A stretch of DNA of 64,000 bases from Diprion similis (GCF_021155765.1 NC_060116.1:12090001-12154000), one strand, 5' to 3'; counted from the stretch's first letter, positions 12,901-27,409 are shown. Numbers and translations are program-made. The notes: generated by a model not told the origin, from the letters alone.

Positions 12901-15237
12901 AACGGAAAATAATCGTACTGCATTTAGAATAGAGTTTATTCGCAATTTAATAATCGAAAAGGTAAACAATGTAAGTCATGCAGTTTTAGATTGGCGACAA
13001 AATATTTTTTACAATGAAAGTGTGGCACGCACCGCACGTGTTAAGTATTTACGAAATTGCTGCTGTTCTCCGATTTCAATACCTCCGGCGACTACAAGCG
13101 TTATTTTTTCTCTTCGTTTTTTCAACTTTCCATCGCTATTTCATGTCAAATCTGACGACAGAACGACGCTTCGGCGATTTATTGATAACGATAGTCTAGG
13201 ATTGCGCCACGGTGTTATATAAGCTATATACAGTGCCCATAATATGTAGATATTCTTACGCACACCTACGTGATCCACGTCCGCGTATTTATTATATCTT
13301 TTAAGCTCGTTTATCATTGGAAGCAATATTATATACACCCACATCGCAGTCCGGTTTCACGCGACCCAACAAAGCTAAACTTACGATTCTCGTTGTCATA
13401 TACCTGACGATTTATACAAAACTAAAATCTGGGAGAAACTCAGTTGCTAAGAGTATCTAGACTTGAACTTGAGAACTTACAATTTAGTGTATTTTAAGAG
13501 TGTCTACAAATCATTCATTTCAAAATTCCCGAGCATTCCAGAAGTTTCCAGACTATTTTTACAAAATTTAAAGACTGCTTATAATGACATTTGTAATTAG
13601 ATTTTCACAACGAAATGTTTACATTACATGGGGCTTATTTATTTTACTTAGTTCTTCCATATTAACAAAAAATCGAAAATTCTATCGAATATATTTAGTT
13701 CATTCAAATGAAAATATGAACAATTTTTTAACACTCGGTGGGAATACCAAAAATTATATGGGACTTCAGGAATTTACATGGTGGAAAAAAATTCCATAGT
13801 AATTCGAGAATTTCAAGCGTTTTTCAGGCCAGCAAACACCCTGTAATTAATTTTTACCATAAACAAAGGTGTGAATTTCCCATGAAAGTTGACCAAAAAA
13901 TTAATCTTATTTATAATTTATAAATGTTATTTATCTGATATAAAACACCGGTAAAATTGCGTGTCAGCAATAAATTTTCATCAGTTATACTCACGCAGAT
14001 TTTGCAAGACTGAAAGCGTTGAGGTTTTGAATTTTCACGAACATTCTACCCATCGAATTGGATCCGTTTAATAGTCAATCGAATTGAATGATAACGTGGA
14101 ATTTAAAATAGAGGGAAAAAAGCTCGTCTGTTAGACAGTTAGATAAAACACGCGGCTCAGTACCGTAAATTGAGTGCGCGTCATTGTCAGACAGAAATTG
14201 GAATCTACGATTCAAGCACGCGTATAAAGCAGTTCCTCGATCGACTCACTCATGTGCCTCAGGTGTAGTTCGGTATGTAATTACATTCGTCATGTGCGTA
14301 TATACCTATGTGCAATTGAATGTCGAACAATACGGAATATATAGAACAGAAGCATCTAAACGAAAATAGTTTTTGTTCCAGAAATTATTTTCGAAATAGC
14401 GTGCAATCGAATGCACCGCGAGTCATCGAGGAATGAAAATTCGAAGACAAAAAAGATTTGGCTTTGGATAAAAATCTCAAACAAAATGGTAGCTCATGAA
14501 TTAGATTTGCAGGTATATAGTAACAGGAATTTACTCACCCCAACTTTGCCGGTGATCCAAGTGCTGTCATCTCTGGCTGGAACTTCTTTACACATCGGTG
14601 ATTCGATCTTTTTGAATCCTCGAAAGGCCTGCAGTCAGTAAGGCAGGAATTTTTGAATTTCGCAGTCAATAAACGGAATGTAGCCGCAGATCAATCGCGA
14701 TATATCGATGGCCGCTCTGATTTGATTTTTTGCCGCCGCGTTACCAAAGTCGCTGCGTAGTAGAACGCCGTCGGTAAGTTAGGTCTTCGACACGCAGAAC
14801 GATATCAAGAATGCAACAGAGACCTTGGGAATATAATATCACGAATTGCAGTGATAAAGTAGGGCATCGGAAGATAGATGAAAAGTTGACTGTATTTTTT
14901 CGATAGATCAATGCTACATTTTCATTCTCTGAAGCCGTTTTCAATGAGTCGACCACCTGCAATACTTTCATTGACACTGGTAGTCTGCCACGCAATTCAA
15001 ACAATTTTACGAGGCCGAACGTCTACATGTCTAACAAATTGTTTTTACCTTATGAAAGAGTAAGTCTGTGGAATAAAAAAGCAGCTATAAAGTAAATGCG
15101 GCTCTGTCGTTTATACTCGCGTTGAAAATGAAGATGAACGATTATCTGAAGCACTTGGAATGCCGTTTGAAATCAACGCAGCCGCTGGCGTACCACGACA
15201 GCCATGTTGAAACGAGGAAACGCGAGTTGAATGAGTC

Positions 15238-15249
15238 GGTCAGCTGACC
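15238..15249. promoter_or_regulatory. Palindrome GGTCAGCTGACC in the V-ATPase promoter
   Basis: This perfect 12-bp palindrome is centred on a CAGCTG E-box. It lies about 60 bases upstream of an arthropod-type initiator-like TCAGT (around 15,305-15,309). Its position makes it a plausible dimeric bHLH site in the core promoter of the downstream V-ATPase gene. The role is inferred. Confidence 0.35.
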
Positions 15250-15304
15250 TGTCTTGTGATATCCACAAGCAGCCAGGCGAAAATCCTTGCTGGGTGGGTT
15301 CACT

Positions 15305-15324
15305 TCAGTCCGTTGGAAGTCTCC
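15305..15324 (+). other. Possible 5' noncoding exon end of the V-ATPase gene
   Basis: A TCAGT initiator-like word is followed 15 bases later by a consensus donor (CTCC then GTAAGT at 15,325). The first coding exon has a good acceptor (TTTTCCAG ending at 16,178) 18 bases before its ATG. A short noncoding first exon spliced to it would be normal for this gene. The true transcription start is not visible. Confidence 0.3.
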
Positions 15325-15727
15325 GTAAGTTTTATTCAGTTACTCTTGTCATTGAGAGAGTGATTTTGTGAATAAGTAAAGTTTAAAACTACACGATCAA
15401 GTTGAACGACTATTGTTATTTATTATCCACGCAATCAGCGGTTTATTTTTTTACAAAATACTTTGCTACGCTAGTTATCGATCTCACCACTTTGCGTACG
15501 CCATCGTTTCCCAGCCGTAATTTTTTTTTTATTTCATACTCACCCGCGGATTGAGTCCGTTCTTGGGTACTCGGGCTTTATATTTTAATTCATAAACATC
15601 GCGAAAAACCTCGGCATACCTTTCCTATGCCATTAATCTACATTCGGAATCGGAGATTAATGATTTCTGCTAGTAGCAGACGGCGCTCTACCCGGGGGGC
15701 TACGCCTACTTTTTAGATTTCGACTGC

Positions 15728-15735
15728 TCACGTGA
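15728..15735. promoter_or_regulatory. TCACGTGA box (CLEAR/M-box type) in intron 1
   Basis: This perfect TCACGTGA palindrome lies between the putative noncoding exon and the first coding exon of V-ATPase subunit A. MITF/TFEB-family factors bind such boxes in V-ATPase and lysosomal gene promoters in flies and mammals. USF also binds CACGTG. Occupancy here is inferred. Confidence 0.4.
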
Positions 15736-16098
15736 ATACCTCGGCTCTACCCAAAACACGTCTGATTGAAAATAATTCTCTCTCGATTAAGGATCGGTCA
15801 ATTCATCCTAGACACAAAATCCCTTTCGTAATCACTTGCGAGAAAATTTTATCCCAACGTCACTTTATTCAATTAATAATATCACGAAAACTTTGAGCAC
15901 AAGGTGGGAGTGGTCATATACCATCCAGCCAAATATAAAATATTCTATCATAACACTACTGCTCAATGCTGTAGCTGAGATTTATGCGAAAATTGCGACG
16001 TAGATTTTATTCTTCTACTCCACCATGAATGTTTCCACGACCTACTTTTTCTCTGCCGTTTTTCATTCGTTTCAAATCCAAACCCGACCGAATGTACG

Positions 16099-16106
16099 TC
16101 ACATGA
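16099..16106. promoter_or_regulatory. TCACATGA (reverse TCATGTGA) M-box near the V-ATPase ATG
   Basis: TCACATGA reads TCATGTGA on the minus strand, the classical M-box core recognised by MITF-family factors. It lies 90 bases before the start codon. Together with TCACGTGA at 15,728 it makes two family-type boxes within 380 bases. Confidence 0.35.
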
Positions 16107-16195
16107 TCTCAGCTCTGGACATTGAGCCATTCAAAAATTTTCAACTTGCAACTTGACTCAGATTAAAATATTTTCCAGACAAATAATAAGTCAAG

Positions 16196-19041
<2,846 letters not shown>

Positions 19042-21019
19042 TTATTTTTCCTGGAACCACTCATTTCAACACTCCTTTGGTATTTAATCATTCGGGAATA
19101 TAGCTATTTAAAGGTGTTCCTATGTCATTCAAACTTAATCGTTTTTTGTGATGGAAAACGAACCATTAACAAGCGTTATAGAGCAATAAAAATGCTAAGA
19201 GGTAATGATGATGCGTTGCATAACAAGCGCGAAAATAATTGTATAAAACTCAGTAATATGTAAATTACTCAATGTATCATGAGAGATACATTTCATACTT
19301 AGAATCGACGTTATTTCTTGTGTAAGAAATGGTCGTAGTACTAGGGCTTTAATCAAGACAATAAACTGGAACCCCTTTAAATACAAGCTGAAAAATGACC
19401 TCATCGAAAATGTGTTTCCAATCGCGCGTAAGTTATTATTACTATTTAGAAAATAAAATAAGCTTGTATTTTTATTAGAATTATCCATTGGTGAGCAATG
19501 TTTTGGTAATCGCTTTTACGTCGTTGAATAATTCTAACGACAAGGGCAAATACCTTGAAAAACGCAATGGATTATATTAATAAGAAAACGTAGCACGTGT
19601 ACAATACGGAACTCCTTGGTGAAAAACTCTCGGCACATCTGCTAGTGACGGACGATTTTAATGTATTTAAATTTACAAAAAAACACATGGCCTTGGTGTT
19701 TTGATGATAATAAAAAAAAAATGCGATGGCGCGACAGTTTTTTAACTGAGGACACAATTATGGAATCATGGAGTATTATTGTACCATATTATATGTTATA
19801 AACGTAATAGAACTAAATGTTAGGTAATGAATAAAGTTATGTTATATTAACGTTGAAACGTTAAAAAAAATATAGTAGTGTAAGATGCTAGATTAAAAAT
19901 GAGGTGCTGGGTTTACGTTATGAAAAACTTCATCTACACAGTGTCCGAAATTCCAGCAGCTTCAGTACCATTTCCAATGTACGATATGTAAAGAATAAAA
20001 AAAAGATGCACAAAAAGCAAAAAATTAATTAGAAGTTGTAATGTGGACAAAATTACTGGGCAAGTTTTTTTATTTACTTCATTTTTTTCTTTTTTTTTTT
20101 CTTAATTTTTATATTGATTATTTTAATAATAATATAACAATAACCCCGCCATATATACAATAACAGTATATTACAATTAATTATTACATGTTCCATTCGG
20201 ATGATTTTTTTATCGAGGGAATTTTTAATCAAAAAAATATTGCTATATGTAGGACAATGGTTAAATAACTAATATCTTCAGCCTCGGTCGTCAGAAACAT
20301 TTTTATAGAGTACAAAAACAATATCGATAGTAAAAAAGTACCAACTATAACAGATTTAGATATCATTTAGTATTTATGATTACTGCTACTGTGACCGAAA
20401 CTGGAGAAATATTTTTATACTTAAATCCAACTGTATTCATTTTATCCTTTGTTTAAAAATTTTCTGGTATCTTTCGTAAGAAGTCGTTCAACTGATATTC
20501 GATAAATTATCGAAAACAGGCATTGATTTTCACAGCCTTTATACCCCATTATGCTCAAGCGATATACCTAATATTGCCTTTCCGATAAAAACATCACACA
20601 CCGCAATAAATCAGTAATCCTTAGTAATCACAATGCCGTAGGGGTAGTTCCGTATTAGTCTTGTAGGTAAAATTCTACACATAACGATGCACTGTCAAAC
20701 GCAGTAAATTTAAAGGTATTCGGGGGAGCTATAAAATCTGTACTCAACACTTTTCACATATTTCGATCGTGTCAAACAAACCGATGCTTCGTACCAGCTT
20801 AATATGAGTATATACTAAAGAATCTAACTGCTCCTTTCTTCCAATGGATCACAAAGGAGTGTTTCTGTCGAGGATTCATTGACTTCCACATTCTAAATTT
20901 GCTGCATTGCGGAAAGTACAATCAATGATGTTAATTGACAAACATATCCTCTAGTATGGATGTCAAGTATTACATAACAATATCTATGTACAAACAAAGA
21001 AAAATTTCGCACAGATCGA
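19042..21019. other. Convergent 3' regions of the V-ATPase and USF genes
   Basis: This is AT-rich noncoding DNA between the stop codons of two convergent genes. It presumably carries both 3' UTRs. Poly-T and poly-A runs are frequent (for example 20,067-20,100). I see no coding exon. Confidence 0.7.
19185..19190 (+). terminator. Polyadenylation signal AATAAA of the V-ATPase gene
   Basis: The first AATAAA after the subunit A stop codon lies 144 bases downstream. Further AATAAA words occur later, so alternative longer 3' UTRs are possible. Confidence 0.5.
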
Positions 21020-22566
21020 TTAGGGACTGAGATGAACTTCTGAAGTTGGTGTGGGAGACGTGACTTGCGATCTCAATTGTGCATTTTCTCGTTTTAATTG
21101 CGCCACTAGTTGTTTCAAAGCCGTTATCTCATGTCGCAATTTGTCGTTATCACGTAAGCACTGTCCCAGACCTTGGTTTGCTGCTCGTAACTCGCCTATG
21201 TATTCACATGCTTTCGCCAGAATCCCTCCTTTGCTCTATTGAAAACAAAAATTTATTTTTACAGAATAATCCAAGTTATTTAACTATTGTGAAAAAATGT
21301 CAATAATTTTGTGCAAAGTGTTTGGGCAGTACCTGCGTTTCGTAGTTTGCTTTTCCATCTCCGCTTACGGTAGCATTACCATTTGTAGTGCTGTTACATT
21401 CTGGAATAATTTTGCCTAACTTCGCAATCCAGTTATTAATTTTATCTCTACGCCGACGCTCAACTTCGTTATGCGTTGCTCTTCGCCTATCGTCTCTCTG
21501 CGTTATGTCAAAAATAAATTCATGAATAAATAAACAATATGCAGATATCTTATTAATAATTGATTCAATACTCAAGTGCAGTGAATTTTAATATCAAACT
21601 ATACCTTTTTAAGTCCTGTTGTGACGTTGCGTGGTGTTTCAATTTGAAGTGTTGCTCTAGGGGCCAATGACCTCGACGTTTGAGCAGTAGTAAAGACTTC
21701 ATTGGCATTTCCAATAACGTAAAATTGACCATTTAGAGGTGACGTAAGGACCTGCACTGTACTGTTAGCTGCCTGTGTCACGGGAAGTTCGATTTCGTTT
21801 CCACTCGTCCCTCCATTTACCTGCACAACTCTGTACGCCAGAGTTTCCTGATAGCGTATTCCATCCTCTCCAACAGTTTCTCCTATTATGCATAGATAAA
21901 TCTATGTTCTAACTAGTAAAATCTGACAACAGTAACCAACATTGATATCAAACCATTGAGATGTTATTATTAGAAAATTTGTCTTTCTGTTCATATGAAA
22001 AATTAGCAGTGAATTTTTAATCATTCTGATAACTGGCAGGTATGTATATTAACGTTTGTAACGTCGGTTATTGACGTTCATGAAAAGACAAATAAATGGA
22101 AAATTTGTGAAAATTTATTGAGTGACACAGTGTTACCAATGTAGAGGGAATAAAATTCGATTATCAATGTTGGTTGGATAAATATTTTTTGGCCCACCCT
22201 GTATAAAAATAAATAATCTAAATACCTTCGCCGTCGCAATCAACAAATTCCGCCTCTTCGAGCACTATGCCTGTAGTTTCGTCGTCTTTGACCCTCGATG
22301 ACCCGCTGCAAAAGATAATTACGATGACGAACAAGTATGAAGAGCAAAATACTTTTCACTCCGCGTTTTATCACCCGGCTGGATAATTACGCATCAAGTG
22401 AATTGAAAGGGAACATAAATAAGGAAATGCGTGTGATCGCGTTTGCAATGACCTTCACGATTCACTGGTCTTGATTCGATAACAATTTATTGATTCCACT
22501 GACACTCGGTTAACCAACTAATTACCTGACATCTTGTTGGTCAAGATGCTGCTCCAAAATATCCAT
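21020..22566 (-). CDS. Usf: Upstream stimulatory factor, bHLH-leucine zipper transcription factor
   Basis: This nuclear factor binds CACGTG E-boxes as a dimer. Five exons on the minus strand join in frame: 22566-22526, 22305-22226, 21882-21605, 21497-21333 and 21235-21020. They give 259 residues, shorter than vertebrate USF1 (about 310). The USF-specific region is visible (GEDGIRYQETLAYRVVQV near 42-60, NGQFYVIG near 95-102, RSLAPR near 117-122). The basic region THNEVERRRRDKINNW starts near 141, with the class B E-box contacts His142, Glu146 and Arg150. The second helix SKGGILAKACEYI and a leucine zipper follow in the last exon. The start is the ATG after which exon 1 splices cleanly. It is head to head with mRpL45. 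A TCACGTGA box 37 bases upstream suggests E-box feedback. Confidence 0.95.
22188..22203 (-). repeat. Possible transposon end inside the USF intron
   Basis: The word CCACCCTGTATA (TATACAGGGTGG on the minus strand) resembles the ends of insect DNA-transposon remnants. No matching opposite end is visible nearby, so this is at best a solo remnant. It sits about 20 bases downstream of the second USF exon in the direction of transcription. Confidence 0.2.
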
Positions 22567-22602
22567 TTTTTGCCACCAAAAAACGTTTGAATTTGTCAAA
22601 AT

Positions 22603-22610
22603 TCACGTGA
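22603..22610. promoter_or_regulatory. TCACGTGA E-box just upstream of USF
   Basis: The perfect palindromic E-box lies 37 bases before the USF start codon, in the 5' UTR or core promoter. CACGTG is the established target of USF itself and, in this flank context, of MITF/TFEB factors. Autoregulation is a reasonable inference. Confidence 0.45.
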
Positions 22611-23277
22611 GCTGGTCACGGGACACGACAACGAGGTCATGTGGTGTACAAGATGGCTGCTTGCGGCGCACGCAGGTCCAAGTCGGAGATCACACGTCAC
22701 GACTATTCGAGGTAGCGAGGCTGCTTCAAGATAACGAGAAACTCAGCCAACATCCCGTTCAGTATAACACATTCTGTTATCTACATGTGTATTCTATGAA
22801 TCCAATCTTAAATATCGTAAATGAATCATGCGCGATAAAGAGGAGGTTTTCCAGCTATAGCAATTCTGTGATTGGTCAAAATGACGTTTCGAAGTTTATC
22901 GTATGTATGTACTTATTTCATTCTTCACCGCCGGTAGGCCGGTAGGTGGTTACCGATCGCGTCAACCACACCACTATGCAGAACTGTGCTAATATTTCCT
23001 GAGGCTGGGTAAGTCCGGGAGTAATTGTAATCCTCTGTACGTAACGACCCCGATCAACTTGTTTTATGGAATCACAATGCTTAATCGAGTCGGTATAGCA
23101 GAATGCTGCAATTTCCCCCCACTATATTTAGACAATGCTTGTGGTGCAGTCATTACCTCGTAGCAAGCGCGTCTGCAGTTCGGACCCAGGGGTTTGGAAA
23201 TCTCAGCGTTTAAATCAAAAGTGTTTTCGCACATACCTTATCAGAAAACAGTTTTAGCGCTCAGATGATGCGCGATG

Positions 23278-23348
23278 TATTTTTCGATGTTAACGAACGC
23301 TTGTCATTGCTAATTAATTACTATTTTTCGAGGTTAGCAGACGCTTGT
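23278..23348. repeat. 27-bp imperfect direct repeat in the mRpL45 upstream region
   Basis: Copies at 23278-23304 and 23322-23348 share 23 of 27 positions. Both begin TATTTTTCGA and end ACGCTTGT. Copy spacing is 44 bases. It could be a local duplication or a duplicated factor site. Confidence 0.5.
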
Positions 23349-23484
23349 TCACAAATTTGATTTTATGACGTTCGTCTTTATTACCGACCGAATGCCTACG
23401 CTGCGAAGTGCGTATGGCACACTATCCATTTTGTAGGGATCAGCGCCTAATGTATCAGGCAACGGCAGCATCATATACGCGCAT

Positions 23485-23494
23485 CGCATGCGCA
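23485..23494 (-). promoter_or_regulatory. NRF1/ewg-type motif upstream of mRpL45
   Basis: On the minus strand this reads TGCGCATGCG, the core of the NRF1 (fly erect wing) consensus. It lies 123 bases before the mRpL45 start. NRF1 is an established regulator of nuclear genes for mitochondrial proteins in vertebrates. The same 10-mer recurs at 33,935 in the vret/Brr2 promoter. Confidence 0.4.
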
Positions 23495-23616
23495 CATTGA
23501 GCCGGGCAACGCCGAAAATTGAGAAAGTTAACCTCTCTACGCACGCAATCGTATTTTAAAGCTCAATAATATTTATCCGCATTGATGACATGAGTGAATT
23601 GTAATAAATAAAAAGA

Positions 23617-25533
23617 ATGTCCGCAATTGCGTCTAAAGCAATGTTCGCTGTTGGACGTTTAGTGCAGGTAAGCCTAGTAATTTTTCGTATTTCATTACGC
23701 ATTACACGGCACTCTTGATTATCGCCTATATAACATTATTGAACTTGATTGTGGAACAAATTGCAAATTTCTGAAACTTTATTTCTGAATAGGCACCCTG
23801 AAATTGAAAAGTTACCAAGGACTTATTTTCTATTTTCGTTTAACACCAGAAGCACCCAACTTATTTTAGACCAACGCCCATCCTTCGCTCTATCCTGTGA
23901 AGTATATTTCATGTTGCACATGTTTCAGTCCCATGCAACGCCGTTATACATACCAACGTTAAAGGCGGCACCATGTCTCCTATTTGTGAGACATCGTACT
24001 ACCAAACATTGGAACCCAAAGTGGAAAAAGTTACGAAAAGAAAAAGTCATGAAGATAAAACTTCCTAAGTTGAATCGAAATCCTGACGATATAACTCCAG
24101 AAGAACAGCGAAGCATGATGAAGGAACGCGGCCTGGATAAGCCAAGAGTTTGGAACGAAAGACCTATTTATCTCAGCTGCACTGGTGCCTCATTTGAACC
24201 GTATGTTCCTCCAGAGGGAGATGGAAAGTTTTCTACACTTTCGACGGCAGTAAGACTTCTTCTTTGCTCCAGCACCCCTTTTGTTCTATTTAAACTTTCC
24301 ATGTTGCCCGTAGTAGTAGGAAACCAATTGAAATGTCTGGAAGCTATTTCTGTTTACAGATTGCTTATTAGATCAGTTTCCGTAATCGAATTGTTGTTTT
24401 TTCCATAGGGTGCTAAACAGAAGGTAGAACTGCTTCAAAAAAAGGGTTCGTCGTACAAGGCTGTTAGGAAAATGAGGAACTATGAAGAAGAATTAAATTT
24501 GAAGGCATTTGCTGAAACTGCACGAGAAATTTATATCAAAGCACATGAAGCATTGGCTGTGTAAGATATAAAAGTCATACTGCCTCGCAAAATCTGATTT
24601 CAGGCAAATAACAATGTCATTCTATTCACTTCTACTGTTCCAAATTATTCTATTACGAATGAAATTTCTAAAAAAATAGTGAAATGGTTGAGACCAACAT
24701 CACATGCATTATTAGATCAAAAGCTTGAGTGTTCACCTGAAATTGGTGTTTGTCTCTAGCATATACCTACAATATAGGTGATAGATGTGTTTTTTTTTTT
24801 AGAAATCAAATTAAATCTCAACATTTTTTACAGTAAAAACAAAGTTGAACTCAAGCAGCTTGTAACTGAACGGGCATACCCTGTAAGTATTCAAACATTT
24901 CGATCTTCAGAGAGCTTCACATTCAGCATTTATTTGTGTGCACTAAGAATATTCAAAAAATGCATTCAATTATTTTCAAATTTAAATCTGTTATCATACC
25001 ACCGACTGAATTTTTCAGGAAATGATGTATAATATGCAACATAAAACCATACACTGGAAATTCATCCAATCTTTAGAGCCATGTCGAGTTGTGCAAGCCA
25101 GGTGTACGGAAATAATAACGAAAGACAACGTTTTTGGTCAGCTCACAGTACGGTTCCATACTCAGCAGGTAAATGATAATTATTAAATTTATTCTTCAAA
25201 TTCCAACAAGCTGAACATTCAATTTTTTATGCTTTGGAGTTTTGTATCATTTCTAATCTTGTCAGAGATCATTAATGGCCCTTCATTTTTCAGGTATTGG
25301 CTGTCTACGACAGATTTGGCCGTTTAATGTACGGCAGTGAATTTATAAAAAAAGATGTTATAGAATATGTAGTTTTCGAAAAGCATTTATCAAATCAATA
25401 TGGCACTTGGCGTATTCATGACAAGATCGTACCGACGTGGATGCCTTCAAAAGAGCCAGGCACAAAAACTTTTGTAAGAAAAATGGATCCCTTGAATCTT
25501 GATGAAGTCAACGCTGTTGAGGCTCCTGCTTAG
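23617..25533 (+). CDS. mRpL45: Mitochondrial large ribosomal subunit protein mL45
   Basis: This protein is a component of the 39S mitochondrial ribosomal subunit. In mammals mL45 lies near the peptide exit and helps anchor the ribosome to the inner membrane. Six exons join in frame: 23617-23667, 23929-24249, 24409-24560, 24834-24882, 25019-25168 and 25294-25533. They give 320 residues, close to human MRPL45 (306). The N-terminus is short and free of acidic residues, as in a mitochondrial presequence. Family landmarks include YVPPEGDGK near 110, [12 protein letters not shown] near 229-240 and [16 protein letters not shown] from 241, all in the TIM44-like fold. [11 protein letters not shown] lies near the end. 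A polyadenylation signal follows at 25,590. The start ATG opens a small exon that ends at a consensus donor. Confidence 0.95.
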
Positions 25534-26617
25534 AATTTGTCATAAAAAATTGTATTGATGTAAGAATCCAAAGCAGTTATATTTGTCGCAATAAAATGCA
25601 TAGCCAAATGTGGAAGCTGTATATATTTTTTGTTCACGAATCTGCTAAAAAATAATTCATTTCAATATAAATGTATTTGTACCTTTTGTGCGATACTGCA
25701 TTGGAAGATTCGATAATACATTTTAATAATTAATAGGGCATTAAAAATTACATCAAGCAATAGGTTTGCAGCCCAAATTATGTATGGTGATTTTATCGAC
25801 AAATGTGCAGTGATATGCCCATTTTGTTTTGCCAAAATTTTGTCATCCTTATCGTTTAGCAATACTGAGGACTTCTATAGTGTTTACTCTACGTGATTTA
25901 AAGGGCATGCTTGTTTTTTAAACAATGGTCTTTAATATGTAAATGCAAAGTAGGGTTTACTTGTATTTGAAAATACTTTGATATGATAAGTGCACGTTGA
26001 ACAACGTGATATCAGTTTTTGTAAAGTATAAGATTGTATAAAACTGACGAATTCTGATTCATCAGTATGTAAGTGTATAGATACGTAGATAACAAGAGCA
26101 ATCATTTGCTATATACAATTTCGCTCGAATTTTTTTCATAAAATAAGAACAAAATAGTTAAAAAGTATTTAAATCTATGTATATGCCTCTGTTCTAGTAT
26201 TTCATCTAATAATCTGCCAGTCTGCAATATCAAGACTTACCCTTATATATTACATAAATATTTACATGGCATGTTTTTAAAGTCTACGTTAATAATCTGC
26301 GATATTGTTCAAATCTTTAAATTCTAGTTATGTTATAAAAGTAAATGTCATATGATGGTCATGAGAAAATGTCACAGTTATCGTCAGTTCAAAACATATG
26401 AAATCACATTTACTTCAAGAATCAATTATGTCGAGAAAGCCATTCAGATTCACGGAAACTAATATTCACGGTATCACTAAAAATTGTTTGTATGCCATTT
26501 CCTCAACCCTGGAGCATTTGTAATGGGAATTTACATTATTGAGTAATGTCTATCACGCTATTACGTCATATTGATTTCTCTTACAGTGCAAAGTGATGAA
26601 AATGCACAACGAAACAA
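25534..26617. other. Convergent 3' regions of mRpL45 and the PH-domain gene
   Basis: This noncoding AT-rich DNA sits between two convergent stop codons. A likely mRpL45 poly(A) signal is at 25,590-25,595. No coding exon is visible. In particular, no continuation of the PH-domain protein into an oxysterol-binding domain is seen. Confidence 0.7.
25590..25595 (+). terminator. Polyadenylation signal AATAAA of mRpL45
   Basis: AATAAA lies 57 bases after the stop codon, a normal distance for a short 3' UTR. Confidence 0.6.
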
Positions 26618-27409
26618 CTATTGGTATAATATGTTTAAACATTGATTTAGCGTATGTAAGGTACCATGCGACATAGCTTTAAGAATTAATAAATCAGGCT
26701 CCAAATGGAGGTCAGAATTTTCAATTGTTTGGGCAAGGGAAGCATTGTGTTTTTCAGCTTTGTTCAGCTGTTCTCGACAATTAGCAAATGCATCCAAGAC
26801 TTCCAATTTTGCCACGGGAGTCCTCGTGGGATTAGCAGAATGTTCTCGAGGTGGTAAAGGTGGATGACTGCTGGCTATAGCACGAGTGTACATCTCTGTA
26901 ACCGCTCTTAATTTGTCAACCCATTCTTGCCGAGCTCTAGCATCAGTCGCTCGCAATTTTATCATGTCACCTGCGGCAGTAGTGAAATAATTGTGACCTA
27001 TTGGATTTATGGACAGGTATTTTTCAAAGAATCATAACATTTTAATTAAGAACAACATTAATTTTGCCCTTCGCAGGCCTTCCATAGATAGCATGAAAAA
27101 AATCTAACACAAACGTTTTATAGTTCATGAACTGTACACCGTTATCACAACTGTTTTAAATATCTTTTTCTGCTTACCCGTCGCCGAGTTTACAGTAAAT
27201 GTATTTGAATCCTCGTCACTGGGGGCAATAACAGCACCGGCAAGATAAATGGAGCATCGAGGTTTCTGATTTTTCTCAGATTCGCTCAAAAAGTAATGCA
27301 ACTCTCCCGTTTCCGGACTCAGAATAAACCATCGATATTGCCAGCCTTTCATTGCATTCGTGTATTTGTGCAGCAGGCCTTCGTATAGCTGGCGTATTGG
27401 GTTGTTCAT
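26618..27409 (-). CDS. PH-domain protein related to the ORP9/10/11 N-terminus, without a lipid-binding domain
   Basis: Two exons join in frame: 27409-27178 and 26970-26618, giving 194 residues. A pleckstrin homology domain fills residues 8 to about 105 (KGWQYRWFIL at 21-30, QKPRCSIYLAGAVIAPSDED near 48-67, IKLRATDARARQEWV at 81-95, with the invariant helix Trp at 94). This matches the PH domain of oxysterol-binding-protein-related proteins 9-11, which bind phosphoinositides at endomembranes. A helical segment follows and ends LLILKAMSHGTLHTLNQCLN, which aligns with the region after the PH domain in ORP11. The frame then stops. The ORD that carries the EQVSHHPP signature is absent here, and the next gene follows within 1.1 kb. 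The start ATG is the first in the exon. The role is probably phosphoinositide binding or dimerisation, inferred. Confidence 0.88.

Larger units (their letters stand above)
1..15300. other. Intergenic desert upstream of the V-ATPase gene
   Basis: I find no convincing protein-coding exon in this AT-rich stretch. The open frames here (for example 1329-1679 minus, 7384-7785 minus, 7835-8215 plus) are low-complexity, lack domain-like patterns and are not flanked by matching splice sites. The stretch contains simple repeats (TA near 2001-2032, CCAT near 3020-3054, GGGA near 8461-8484, long T runs near 10,411 and 11,321), a G-rich tract at 1119-1147, several hairpins and one terminal-inverted-repeat element, listed separately. 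It may hold introns, enhancers or noncoding exons of a gene lying outside the window. Confidence 0.6.
22567..23616. promoter_or_regulatory. Bidirectional promoter region between USF and mRpL45
   Basis: About 1.05 kb separates the two divergent start codons. It contains a TCACGTGA box close to USF (22,603), an NRF1/ewg-like 10-mer close to mRpL45 (23,485) and a 27-bp imperfect direct repeat (23,278 and 23,322). A 112-codon open frame at 22,607-22,945 has no domain-like pattern and is not called a gene. Confidence 0.55.
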
